Below, piece by piece: positions 11,961 through 23,474 of a stretch of DNA of 64,000 bases. Origin of the DNA: Siphonodentalium dalli (taxonomy: Eukaryota; Mollusca; Scaphopoda; Gadilida; Siphonodentaliidae); contig CP136063.1 of NCBI GenBank assembly GCA_032622095.1, positions 114,718,723-114,782,722 on the forward strand. Reading direction: 5' to 3'. The notes below the pieces were generated by a model, which did no database searches, was not told the DNA's origin, and saw nothing but the letters and a program-made list of their open reading frames with translations. The stretch's first letter is position 1. Every line of letters begins with the position of its first letter. A program made the translations under genes and the position numbers.

Positions 11961-13490
11961 CCAAGATGGCCACCAGCGGCCATGTTTTTTGGCCGAATGA
12001 ACCCAAAATGACTCGTTCCCATCTACATGTCAATGTCAACAGCCATGACAAATCTCATAATGATCTAACCAAAGATACGACCTGTAGCATGTGCCAAAGG
12101 ATTTAGTCATGCAAAGAGTAAAATCCAAGATGGCTGCTGGTGGCCATGTTTTTTGGCCGAATGACCCCAAAAGGACTCGTTCCCATCTACATGTCATTGT
12201 TAACATCCATGACAAATTTCATGAAGATCTGACCAAAGCTACGATCTGTAGCCCGCGCCAAAGGATTTAGTCATGCAAAGAGTAAAATCCAAGATGGCTG
12301 CTGGCGGCCATGTTTTTTGGCCGAACGACCCCATAATGACTCGTTCCCATCTACATGTCCATATTAACATCCATGACAAATTTCATGATGATCAGACGAA
12401 TAGTACGACCTGTAGTCCGCGTCAATGTATTTAATTTTGAAATCCCAAGATGTCCGCCAGCGGCCATGTTTTTAGGCCGAATGACCCCAAAATGACTCGT
12501 TCCCATCTACATGTCAATGTCAACAGCCATGATAGATCTCATAATGATCTGACCAAAGGTACGACCTGTAGCCTGTGCCAAATGATTTAGTCATGCAAAG
12601 AGTAAAATCTAAGATGGCTGCTGGTGGCCATTTTTTTTGGCCGAATGACCCCAAAAGGACTCGTTCCCATCTACATGTCATTGTTAACATCCATGACAAA
12701 TTTCATGAAGATCCGACCAAAGCTACGACCTGTAGCCCGCGCCAAAGGATTTAGTCATGCAAAGAGTAAAATCCAAGATGGCTGCTGGCGGCCATGTTTT
12801 TTGACCGAACGACCCCCAAAATGACTCGTTCCCATCTACATGTCAATATTAACTTCCATGACAAATTTCATGATGATCAGACGAATAGTACGACCTGTAG
12901 CCCACGCCAATGGATTTAATTTTGAAATCCAAATTGGCCGCCAGTGGCCATGTTTTTTGGCCGAATCACCCCAAAATGACTCGTTCCCATCTACATGTCA
13001 ATGTCAACAGCCATGACAAATCTCATAATGCTCGGACCAAAGTTACGACCTGTAGCCTGTGCCAAAGGATTTAGTCATGCAAAGAGTAAAATATAAAATG
13101 GCTGATGGCAGACATGTTTTTTGGCCGAATGACCCCAAAAGGACTTGTTCCCATCTACATGTCATTGTTAACATCCATGACAAATTTCATGAAGATCCGA
13201 CCAAAGCTACGACCTGTAGCCCGCGCCAAAGGATTTAGTCATGCAAAGAGTAAAATCCAAGATGGCTGCTGGCGGCCATGTTTTTTGGCCGAACGACCCC
13301 AAAATGACTCGTTCCCATCTACATGTCAATATTAACATCCATGACAAATTCATGATGATCAGACGAACAGTACGACCGGTAGACCGCGCCAATTGATTTA
13401 ATTTTGAAATCCAAGATGGCCGCCAGGGGCCATGTTTTTTGGCCGAATTACCTCAAAATGACGCGTTCCCATCTACATGTTAATGTCAAC
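11940..13490 (+). repeat. Tandem array with 484-bp trimeric higher-order repeat
   Basis: The landmark CATGTTTTTTGG-like block recurs at 11981, 12145, 12309, 12465, 12629, 12793, 12949, 13113, 13277 and 13431. Spacings are 164, 164, 156, repeated three times (last 154). Monomers A, B and C differ by diagnostic variants (CCAGCGGCC, GCTGGTGGCC, GCTGGCGGCC), so the unit of homogenisation is the 484-bp trimer. Confidence 0.93.
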
Positions 13491-13615
13491 ATTCATGATT
13501 GTTGACGGACACACAGACACACGCACACACGGACGATGGATGCCAACCCATGGCAATAGCTCAAACTTACAAAGTAAGTTGAGCTAAAAATGCTATTATT
13601 TTTCTTTTAATAACC

Positions 13616-13733
13616 CTCTTAGAGCTCTTTCCATCAATGTATCACATTATTATAATCAATAAATTTGAATAATTATCCCGAATTATCAAGGAAATATGGG
13701 TTGATACAAAAATCGGACTTGGCACTGAAAGGG
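13616..13733. mobile_element. TTAA-flanked element (family B), right half
   Basis: CATCAATGTATCACATTATT ... ATCGGACTTGGCACTGAAAGGG then TTAA 13734-13737; the left tip is altered. Adjacent to the right end of the 10889-13586 element. Confidence 0.65.
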
Positions 13734-13737
13734 TTAA

Positions 13738-14869
13738 ATATCAAGTTTAGGGTGGGCGTTTTTTTTTAGGGTCGGTCATTGTGCAGAAAAATAGAATCAT
13801 TTATCAACACCTAATACAGGAATAAAATCATAACTGACTTTGAATACCTATGTTCTGGACTGGTGGTTAGCTGATTCGATGTCAACATCGCCGGGGATGT
13901 TAAATAAACAGGATACGTAGGTCTTCTTCATTTCAATAAACCTGACTGGATAATACCTGGCGGTATCATCAGGTGTTTCGGGTCAATTACTATTGTAGGG
14001 TTTCCCTGGGATTCCCCAAAAATGCTGATGAAAACAATGCCGACAGGTGTGGTTTTTGTAATCAGATACACATGTACCGATTGATTAAGTTTGTTATAGT
14101 TTATGACAAACACATTGCGATAACACATGTTTATGAAATAAAGAAGATTTTTGCCCTTTCTAACAACGTTTTCTGTGGTAACCGTCTAGTACAGTGTCTC
14201 CTATTTTTGACGTAATGTTACGAAATTCACTGTGCCGTGCAATAGTGCGATTTCAATAATAATATCTACCGGTACGAGTGCATGTTGTTGTAACATGATA
14301 TTGACATGCATAAATATTTTGGGAACATAATGAGATCATTGGCAGTTGTGTTTGGAAAGTTATTCATAATTGCTTAGCATTATTATAGTTGAATACACGT
14401 GGGCCTGGTCTGTTCTCATCATTATGCTCATTGTATGCCTTCTAATTTCATTCTTATTCACCACATTGGCTAAATTTACGACAAGTGATATGGATATACA
14501 TGTAGTGCTAACTGTTTGAATGTGAGTTTGGTCAATATACTTATGTGGTGAAATATTGCAAATAAAGTTAACTGTAACAGTAAATATTGAGTTCAAATGT
14601 ATCTATGCACCTGATACATATGGCATGCGTTACCATGGTGATATAATCACAATTATATGACGTCATCCATCGGCAGTTAGTGCAAATTAATTGTCACTGG
14701 TCATGACAATATATGGGTGTTCATACCTACCACATCTATAAATACTAGTATGAATGATGAATTTCCATATAAACTGCAGTAAACCCGGTGTCCTGGACAA
14801 TTTGACCTCTGTAAATATTGTCGCGAAAGAGCTAATTCCCTATTTATGGCCATGGAAACTGATGGAAAT
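13738..14869. other. Intergenic stretch, nothing recognised
   Basis: AT-rich; short open frames without domain-like content. One stretch near 13751 (GTTTTTTTTTAGGGTCGGTC) resembles the interior end of the 20316-21555 element. Confidence 0.5.
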
Positions 14870-16736
14870 GGGGAGACTGGGAGACTGGGGAGAACTGGGA
14901 CAGGGGCTGTGGCTTGAAATTGAAGTGACAATTCAAACTGACGTTTATTGCACAACAATGCATGATGAAATACTCAAACAAAATTTATATTTCAAGTTGC
15001 TCAAAGTTTTTATTGTAGGCAAATTTAATTGTATGCATAATAAGACATCAAAATCATCTTTTTAGACAGACATTTTGATTTTAGTGGCCTGCAGGTCGAA
15101 AGTATTCATATAACTTAAAGTGATGTGAAACACTCCGGTAGGGTGATCAAATAGAAATGGAGAATAATCTTGTTCAAAGTAGTTATTTTAACAATATTAT
15201 ATATAAATTGACAACACACCGTCATTCTTATATATTAATTAAATGCAGTGACTGCCGATGGCGTAATCGTTTTCGTTAGTTTATCGCCGATAGATGCGTC
15301 CCGAATCAAGTAGTAAATATTTACAATTTAGCGTAGTTCAGATGATGTTTTCTGTGGAGTGGTATGGTCGATTTTCTTGAGATTTTCGGTGATGTTAGTA
15401 GAATGCTACATTTGTAAAGTTGGCATAGCACTTGAGTACTAACTTATCAGTTTCACACACCCGAACTAGTACATAATATGTCTTTAAACATATCAGTTAC
15501 GCCGCAAAACTATATTAGTTAGTCACAAAATAATTACTTTAGTTCAATTGCTAATGTTTATTCTTGGAATTAAGATTGATATATATTTTGAGGTTGTGGG
15601 GAGAACTGGACATTGTCAGTTTGTCAACATGTGAATCAGGGATGACATGGGGGTTGGGGTGTCGCATTCCCAACTTTGGTCAAAGTTTTCAATAGTTCGA
15701 GATTTCATGCCTGACACAACATATTAAGCTGGAAATATGAGACGAAAGATAAGTTGAATTATTTTGGTCAGTATAATTCCAACCAGTATTTAGTGTGAAA
15801 TGTGTTATTTTATAAAAAAAATTCAATTGCCTGTACTTGCGGCCAATATATTTGAATCAAATGATCACCAGTGGAGATATTCCAACTTGGGGGGGGGGGG
15901 GGGAGGGGTGGAGTCCGGTCGAACATTTGCAATAGTTGAAAACCTTGAGGTACCAGTTGTAAAATTCCAACCCCAAGAATGGTCTAGATAGAATATATAA
16001 AATGTGGACATTTGTGGGTCTGGTTATGGAGGGGGTGCAGTTGGAAATTCTAAAGTGGACCCCCCTCCCCACATGGAGATGCTCTAGCCACGTCCCTGGC
16101 TAGAATCCATTCAAAATTGGTAGGCTGTCAAAAATGGCCAAGCATGCCACATGCAGGATTACATGTACATGTATCTAGTCAAATGTATTAGTCTAATGAA
16201 TGAAAGTCATTGCCATCATATGCAATTCATGCAAATTAGTTACATATATACTAGCTACATGCATGTGCATATATGTCTTACACTAAACTATTGTTAATGA
16301 GAATGCAAATCATGGGCCTCATGTGAAATTATTAGGTATGTTTGCCTACATCTTTAATCTGTCCTCTCGGCAAACATCTCAGATATCTTTGATATTCAAT
16401 TTCTCCGTTATGATTTTTAGCATCCAAATTTACTAATTTTTGGATTTTAATTGAGAATATTGTTTATTTAAGCAGCAATAGGCCATCCCACTTTGACCCA
16501 CCAAATGACCCACATCTCCCCACACTGGCCCAGTTTGTACACCCCCCAAAAAACATTTCATGTAATCGAGAGTTATCTCCCTTGTAATATGGTAATCAGA
16601 CAGACAATATCTTCCCTTGTGTTTGTATATCCAGTGTGTTTGTTAATATCATATATAGCCTTTCAGCAGTTATCTACAATTACCAAAATAATTGGTTAAA
16701 TTTATAAATTGTCCCAGTTCTCCCCAGTCTCCCCTA
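14870..16736. mobile_element. Possible 1.9-kb TIR element
   Basis: GGAGACTGGGGAGAACTGGG (about 14879-14900) has an exact inverse at 16711-16733. No matching flanks found, and a partial GGGGAGAACTGG also occurs at 15598. Includes G-run 15889-15903. No coding region recognised. Confidence 0.35.
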
Positions 16737-17042
16737 TATATCTGTGCAGGAGATGTCCCTTTAATAAAATATACTAGAGATCGAGGGAAAGAGATGCTGA
16801 TATGCATATGGAAATATGTTTTTTTCGAGTCTGTATGGGGCTACTACTATATGGGCCCATGATAATATACTATGAGATGGACTCAATCATTCACAATCAG
16901 AGGGGAGTGTTAAGGTATATTTGCGCTTAGGCGCAAAATGATTTACGCTTAAGCGCAAATAAATTGATAGACACATATAAATAATAAATGTGAAAAGGGC
17001 CTCCCATACAGTGCTGCAACATGAACATGCTATAAGTATAAA

Positions 17043-19173
17043 CACAGTCCCTAGGAATCACTGTTAGTTGAATAAAATATTATTTAATAATATTAAATCA
17101 ATATTTTATATTTAGTTATTATAGTTATATAAAGTACAGTTTGGAAAGTAAAAAGTTTGTATACTGCATTTTCATTGGCAGATGATTTGCAAGAAATTAC
17201 AGAGTACAAATTTTTATGCCACACAAACATTCGCGAATTCTGAGTTTATATCATAATAACGATGACCCAGTGTATTCAGATTGTTAGTATCTTTACCCAC
17301 TTACGAGAAAATAGCTGTTAGTTACTCGAATATTCGAATAAAAGGGATTACGGATGTGAGTAAACAGACGTCGGTGTGGTAAAACTGGCTCTGCTGTACA
17401 CTACTAAGTGCACATTTTAACTCATTCTCATTACTAGAGAAATGTAGAAATGACCATCTCAAACTAATATATCTATATATTTTCAAGTAGGGCCCTATAG
17501 TGGTGGTTGATACCTTGAGATGTGAAAGCAAATTTTATATTCCAAGCTCCCGGTTAGCTCCGCATCCCAAGAGGGGAAATTGGAGATAACTTGTGCTGCA
17601 AATTTTAAATAAGTACATGTAATTGTAATAAGGAACTGAATAGAGACACTTCCTGAAGTTGCTGTGCGTCATAAAAATGATTTTCAACAATTCCATAAAT
17701 GTGAATTTATGCTGATATTTGGATGGAAAAATCACGATTTATGTACAACTCAGACCAGGTAGAGTTGATATGACTCAACGAGCGCATTAAGAACAATTAA
17801 CTTAATTGTCACATGTCAATTGTGGGGAGATAAATGAATTTGTTTCTAACGAAAAATCCAATTGTTCGTTTTAGTGATATATCACTGTGAGTCACTTGTA
17901 TGAGCCAATGAGAGAATTGTTTACATAACAAAATCTGAAGTTGCCCAACTGTAAGTTCTTCTAAATAGTAGAGGTACTATATTCATTGATTTATTGTACT
18001 TTAATCAAGTTCAATGTTACATGGACAGTGATTCCTACGACTGTGGTATAAACAATTAAATTTTAAATTTAATCACAGTCCTAGGAATCACTGTCCATGT
18101 AATATTAAATTTGATTAAAATATAACAAATAGATCTAGATACATTACCTCTACTATACAGATAACAGGTACAGTTGGGCAACATCAGATTTTGTTATAAT
18201 GAAAACCATCATCTCATTGGCTCGAGACCACCCCCTGTGCTCTATCACTAAAACGAACAATTCAATTTTTCGTTCGAAAAAAATGCATTTATCTCCCCAC
18301 ATTTGACATGTGACAATTAAGTTAATTGTTCTTAATGTGCTCGTCGGGTCATATCAACTGTACCTTGTCTGAGTTGTACATAAATCGTAATTTTCCATCC
18401 AATATTCACATTGAATAACTGTCGGCTATTATCAAGTGACGTAATTCTGCAAAAATTGTTTAAAACAGGAAGTTATCAATCCAGTTCCCTATTACACATT
18501 ACTTTTGCAGCCAAACCCAGCACGAGTTATCTCCCATTGACACTCTTGAGATGCGGAGCTAACCGGGAGCTTGGAATATAAAATTTGCTTTCACATCTCA
18601 AGGTATCAACCATCCCCAGGGCCCTACTTGAAAATATATAGATATATTAGGTTGAGATGGTCATTTCTACATTTCTCTAGTAATGAGAATGAGTTAACAG
18701 GTGCACTTAGTAGTGTACAGCAGAGCCAGTTTTACCACACCCGACGTCTGTTTACTCACAGCCGTAATCCCTTTTATTCGGATTATCACATATAGAATGG
18801 ATATGTTTTTCCAAAATCGTAAAGAATTCCACCGAGTTTGCACCTGAAGGAATATTCGAGTAACTAACAGCTATTTTCTCGTAAGTGGGTAAAGATACTA
18901 ACAATCTGAATACACCATCGTTTCAAGAAAAAAATATGGAATATTATGATATAAACTCAGAAAGCGCGAATGTTTGTGTGGCATAAAATTTTAACTTTTG
19001 TAATTTCGTGAAAATCATCCACCAATGAAAATGCAGTACACAAACTTTTTACTTTCCAAACTGTACTTAATATAACTATAATAACTAAATATAAAATATT
19101 GATTTAATATTATTAAATAATATTTTATTCAACTAACAGTAACACTGAGTAACAGTGATTCCTAGGGACTGTG
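17043..19173. mobile_element. 2.1-kb inverted dimer of a TIR element
   Basis: The two arms, 17043-18045 and 18074-19173, are reverse complements over nearly their whole length and are separated by a 28-bp AT-rich spacer. Each arm begins and ends with inverted CACAGTCCCTAGGAATCAC-type termini, so each is by itself a TIR element of about 1 kb. The arms have diverged by point changes and small indels. Open frames at 17322-17531 and 18571-18795 are the same repeat read in the two arms. No transposase was recognised. Confidence 0.85.
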
Positions 19174-20132
19174 ATTTAATCGAGGCCTGCATACCCGTTG
19201 CAGTAATTAAGTCTCAAATTCAAAGGTGCCATCTTGTATTGCAATATTCATTACCGAATATTGTCAACACCTTGGATGTATACGTAATGTATATTTTAAA
19301 AATATTTTTTCTCCAATCTCCCCATGCCAAAAAGTGCCCCAATTTGCAGGGCCCTATTAATTTAGCCAAACAAAATGTGTGAAAATACATTGAGCAGTTT
19401 GGTTATATAAATAATTTGTTTCTACTTCTCACTTCAAATATTCAGCTGACATGATCATTTGCTTATAATATTATAATTACCACTTTAAACAGCTTTAAAC
19501 AACATAATTTCGGTGTTTACTGGTCAGACTTAAATTTTAGACGGATTAAAAAGTTCAACATTAGAAACGAAGGGAACTTTAAAGCTCAATGTTGCTACGA
19601 CTAGTTTCGGTGTAAAATCGAACACTTGCAATAAAGGCTAGGCTTGTTTGTTAAATAAACAATATATATTTAATAAAATGTTTTAAACTATTTGACAAAA
19701 TTTATATCTTATTTATATATTTCTTTGATAGCGCTTAAACCGCGTCCCATTCCGTATTTTTTAAAAACTTTAAAAATTTGGAAGAAAAATATTCTTCCCA
19801 CAACTTTGCACCTTTTATCCAACAACAGCTTGGACAGAGTAATATTTCTATTTCTAATTTAGTAAGGATACTTTTTTCTTATTTAAAATATAATAGATTG
19901 ATTTTGTATCATTGGTTTTCTTATTGGATTTGTAACATAAAATATCGCTTCTCTCCTAATTTCGATTTAATTTATTCAATTGTTTGTCGTGCCTCGTGGC
20001 CACTGATGAAAGTGGAACTTCTACGTTAGTTCACCAAAACAGACTAAACGGGTAAGAGGTATCAGTAGCTGTAGATATTTCAGTGCTACCATGGCCAAAT
20101 AACTATAATCACAATGAAGAGGTCAATACAAG
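19174..20132. other. Intergenic stretch between two foldback elements, nothing recognised
   Basis: AT-rich, no protein-like frame or repeat of the window's families seen. Confidence 0.5.
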
Positions 20133-20205
20133 CACAGTGACAGTCCCTAGGATTAGGATCGAATCACTGTTCGTTAAATATAATAATATTTAATAATAGG
20201 CCGTG

Positions 20206-22046
20206 GCTAGAGTACCGTATACGGCACTTTAGCCAGGCTGCTAAAGTACTGTATATGGCACTCTAGCCGAATTGCTAGAGTACAGTATACGGCACTCTAG
20301 CCAAACTGCTATAAAGGCCAAAACAAAAAATAGGTGTGTTTGGGGTCTCCCGACCGACCCTATAAAAAGTCGGCGACCCTAATTTTTTTTATAGATTTAA
20401 TATGAAGAAAAAAAATTGTGTGTTGTCTCCACGAACCCTTTAACTCCGACTCATGTGTGGACAATACAATGCCATCTTCTTGAAACACATTGTATAAATA
20501 GATCAACCAGTCGCTAGTGGTCCACTGATCAAAGCACAGACCTGACCTGACCTCAATTTTAATGACCTATTTCAACAGTACTTACACGTCATTCAGCAAG
20601 TGACCTACTTCGTCAATGACATGTCGTTTACAACCGGCGGCAAAACTTTGACTCCTGTCTTACTGCTATTGCTGCAATTTTATTTCACTGTTAACCAGAA
20701 TGATCTCAACCTATATCATATCAATCTACATGTATGTCTTTCCCCATGTCACGTCAACACTGGACTCTGTGCACTGGCCCGTGTGGGTTGCTCAGCAATT
20801 GTTAAACTTCCTGGAATAAACTTGTCAACAGACAATGAATCCCCCCCCAATTCCCGTTATAAAGTTAACAACTTGACATGAGTTATTAATATAAAGCCCC
20901 TCCCATTTAACTGTCAATCTCGTGACATTGACTGAGATTTTCGGAGACGACGTTCCTCATTTGTCAACGGGTAGTGTTTGTACTCTCTAATTAATTTTGT
21001 TCAGACAACGCAGTGCAACAATGTCGGCATCTTTATGCTTCCAGGCCGATGGGATATCACTGATAGTCGATACATGGACGAGGTTTTAATTAGTTTTTTT
21101 CTTCTTAGACAATACAATACAAGTTGCAACGTACAACAAGCATTTTAGACGAACGTCTAGTACACATATTTTAGCGAGTTCATGTATAGGCTTACCTATA
21201 GCCATGCAAGCACATACCCACCCGTCGTTATCGCTATATATCAGTGTATATACAGTCCGTACAAATACTCGTCAATATATATCAATATAATTTTTAGGTA
21301 AGTAAAATCGCAATACATATCGTATCTGCCCAAAAAGGTATGTTTCAGATAGAAAGGTATGTTTACAAATTAACTATAGAGATAATAAGTACTTTTGGTG
21401 TCCACTTTATGCTCATAAACCCTTTTACTGCACCTTAATAGAGGGAAAACCCCTGCAGTTTCCAAATACTAAAATTTTCTTTAAAAAAAAAACCTACCTA
21501 CCTACCCTAATTTTTTAGTGGTAGTTGACCCAAACACACCTATTTTTTTTTGGCCTAAAGTGCGGCTAGAGTACCGTATACGACACTCTAGCCGAACTGC
21601 TAAAGTACCGTATACGGCACTCTAGCCGAACTGCTAAAGTACCGTATACGGCACTCTAGCAAAACTGCTAAAGTACTGTATACGGCACTTTAATAGCCAA
21701 ACTGCTAAAGTACCGGGGCCTTGTGCATATGACACTTTACCCAGCAAACTGCTAAGTACTGTGTTTGAATGGAGTATTTGGTTGGCATATGTTAATATGC
21801 AGATAATTGTGCCATATTGGTGACGAACCCGCGCAATAGACGTTGACGTCATTCTACGTAGGTGCGTGCTAAGCAATGAAATAATCTATGGTACTCTAGC
21901 AAGTTTGGCTAGAGTACCGTATACGGCACTTTAGCAGTTTTTGGCTAGAGTACTGTATACTACACTCTAGCAGTTCGGCTAGAGTACCGTATACTACACT
22001 CTAGCAGCTCGGCTAGAGTACCGTATACGGCACTCTAGCCAGTCCG
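20206..22046. repeat. 34-bp palindromic unit arrays (CCGTATACGG core)
   Basis: Units GCTAGAGTACCGTATACGG followed by CACTCTAGCC... start at 20206, 20240, 20274 and 20308, and again from 21564 (21599, 21633, 21667, about 21705). An oppositely oriented set runs 21888-22046. Each unit is itself nearly self-complementary. The left array is interrupted by the 20316-21555 insertion. Confidence 0.85.
20316..21555. mobile_element. TIR element inserted inside the 34-bp array
   Basis: Ends GGCCAAAACAAAAAATAGG... and ...CCTATTTTTTTTTGGCC are inverted. They are flanked by TAAA at 20312-20315 and 21556-21559, a probable 4-bp target duplication. Removing the insert restores a GCTA(T)AAAGTGC array unit. 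No coding region recognised. Confidence 0.6.
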
Positions 22047-22164
22047 TTAATAATATTAAATCAATATACTATATTATATTATTATACTATAGAAATATAA
22101 TATAATATATTGATTTAATATTATTAAATATTATTATATTTAACGAACAGTGATTCCTAGGGAC

Positions 22165-22642
22165 TGTGCTTGTAGGTTAGAAGGAACTAAATAAGTAGAA
22201 TTGCGTCCCTTTCGTTTTTACAGGGTATATCGAATACGAGTTAAAAAAATTCTGACTCGCGATTGGTGAATATTATACATGTATAGCAAATAAATTGACA
22301 AATTCAAGAAATATAATACCCATAGCATGTAAAAACGTGTGCGTTTCCTAGTCTGAAATGCGATCGTGTCCAAACAATGGCGGGAGATTGTGGCTGTGTA
22401 TTGGCTTTCGTCAGACTGTCAAATTCTGTGCAAAAAGTGGGGTAGTGTGGAAAACGTATGTTGGTTTTTGAAAAAGGCATGGCTCGAAAGGTACTCCTCT
22501 GTGCAAACAGATGCCGAAAGTGTTGGTCTTCACGAACGCATTCATCGTGCATTTCGGAACTCGAGGATTTTGTGTGGGCGTGGTCAAACGTTTAACACTG
22601 TGGCCTATGGAAAACATTTAGTTCCTTCTAACCTAAAGCACA
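22165..22642. mobile_element. Short TIR element upstream of TOE1
   Basis: Inverted ends TGTGCTTGTAGGTTAGAAGG... (22165-22192) and the reverse complement (22616-22642), about 26 bp with one or two changes. The left end overlaps the last 5 bp of the neighbouring foldback element. The interior is not recognised. Confidence 0.5.
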
Positions 22643-23360
22643 AAAATCGAATTTTTCCTATTTCGGTTTATGATGGAGAAAAATGGTGAAAAATCACATC
22701 ATTGTGTCTGTTTTGGGAAGCATACATAGTTAGACATTACATCATACCAGAATTAGGATTTTATTGCCATTATTGAGGACGTGGGGAATATTTCCACATA
22801 TGGAAGTCATGAATATTCAAAAGCTCCATATATGGAAATGCTACTGTTTGTCTGTTGGGATTCGTCAAATATTTGCCAGGCCTCCAAATTTTCCATGTGG
22901 TGAATAATAACACATTTCATAAATCGGTATCTGATCACTCTGAGCTTTGATGAGGGGCTTCTCTACTCAAATCAAATATTTTTTACCCCCGAAGCCAAAT
23001 AAATAGTTATTTAGGAGAGTTATTTCAGATTATGCAGCTTTAACATGAAATTTTAATCATCAAAATTATGTAGTACGTAAATGTTTCAGAGCGATGACAG
23101 CTCTAAATTTTCTTCCCATGGTCTAAACTTGTATGAGGCTAATGATTTCTTCTTCACAAATGAAATGATCTCAAATTAATAGAAAAAATATAAGAAACAA
23201 ACCACATATTTAGTGCTATATCAGAATTAAATCTTCTGCGTAGGTATGTTTTGAGATACTTCATACCGGTACCATATTAAATATACATCATTTTGGAATG
23301 AGCCATGTCAGTTTAAATCTCTCTGTTATTACAGATGGTGCCTAACTGATTCAATTAAAG
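22643..23360 (+). promoter_or_regulatory. TOE1: Probable TOE1 upstream and 5'UTR region
   Basis: Between the last upstream element and the ATG. TTATTACAG at 23326-23334 looks like a 5'UTR acceptor. A 4-codon uORF (ATG 23335, TGA 23347-23349) precedes the start by 11 nt. In-frame TAA at 23343. No TATA box or CpG cluster stands out, so the transcription start is unknown. Confidence 0.4.
23035..23318 (+). repeat. Repeat upstream of TOE1, direct copy in intron 2
   Basis: AAATTATGTAGTAC, CCATGGTCTA, TATAAGAAACAAA, GGTATGTTTTGAGATACTTC and GAATGAGCCA blocks recur in order at 24475-24783. Its upstream part (GAAGCCAAATAAATAG) also matches inverted sequence near 44800. Confidence 0.75.
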
Positions 23361-23474
23361 ATGCCTGTATTCGAGAGAGTCCCAGTTGTCGATGTTCATA
23401 ATGAAAACATCAAAGAAGTGTGGCCTACATTGACTCTGGCAGTGAAGACCGCAACATTTATAGGACTGGACTTG
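23361..23474 (+). CDS. TOE1: TOE1 coding exon 1
   Basis: 38 codons from ATG 23361 to ...GGACTGGACTTG|GTAACG. Contains VPVVDVHNENIKEVWP and ends just after catalytic Asp37. An in-frame TAA at 23343 rules out a longer N-terminus. A likely 5'UTR splice acceptor (TTATTACAG) ends at 23334. Confidence 0.93.

Larger units (their letters stand above)
10889..13586 (+). mobile_element. Helentron-like element with central higher-order tandem repeat
   Basis: Left end TAGCTCAACTTA (10889-10900), right end TAAGTTGAGCTA (13575-13586). The right terminus forms a near-perfect hairpin: TAGCTCAAACTTAC, AAA loop, GTAAGTTGAGCTA (13557-13586). It is preceded by a CACACGGACGG-type simple tract. Inside are an endonuclease fragment on the minus strand (about 11200-11960) and the tandem array (about 11950-13490). 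Subterminal hairpin, short inverted ends, central tandem repeats and an endonuclease piece are the features of Helentrons and their non-autonomous derivatives (HINEs). The class is inferred; helicase or Rep domains are absent. Confidence 0.6.
20133..22169. mobile_element. Foldback TIR element with nested inverted repeats
   Basis: Outer ends are GCACAG...TCCCTAGGAT...AATCACTGTTCGTTAAA (20133-20200) and the reverse complement (about 22100-22169). This is the same terminal family as 17043-19173. Inside lie palindromic 34-bp unit arrays, and inside those a further element (20316-21555). Confidence 0.75.

Noticed and set aside
12624-13335. Similar open frames with ATG, at 12624-12824 and 13105-13335
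   Set aside because: They are monomers of the 484-bp higher-order repeat, not genes.
17322-18795. Similar open frames on opposite strands (about 17322-17531 and 18571-18795)
   Set aside because: They are the same sequence in the two arms of the inverted dimer and have no domain-like content.
20206-22046. CRISPR-like regular repeats
   Set aside because: The 34-bp units are contiguous without unique spacers, lie in an animal genome and are bounded by transposon ends.
22366-22689. 107-codon plus-strand frame upstream of TOE1
   Set aside because: Lies mostly inside the 22165-22642 TIR element and has no homology cue or splice link to TOE1.
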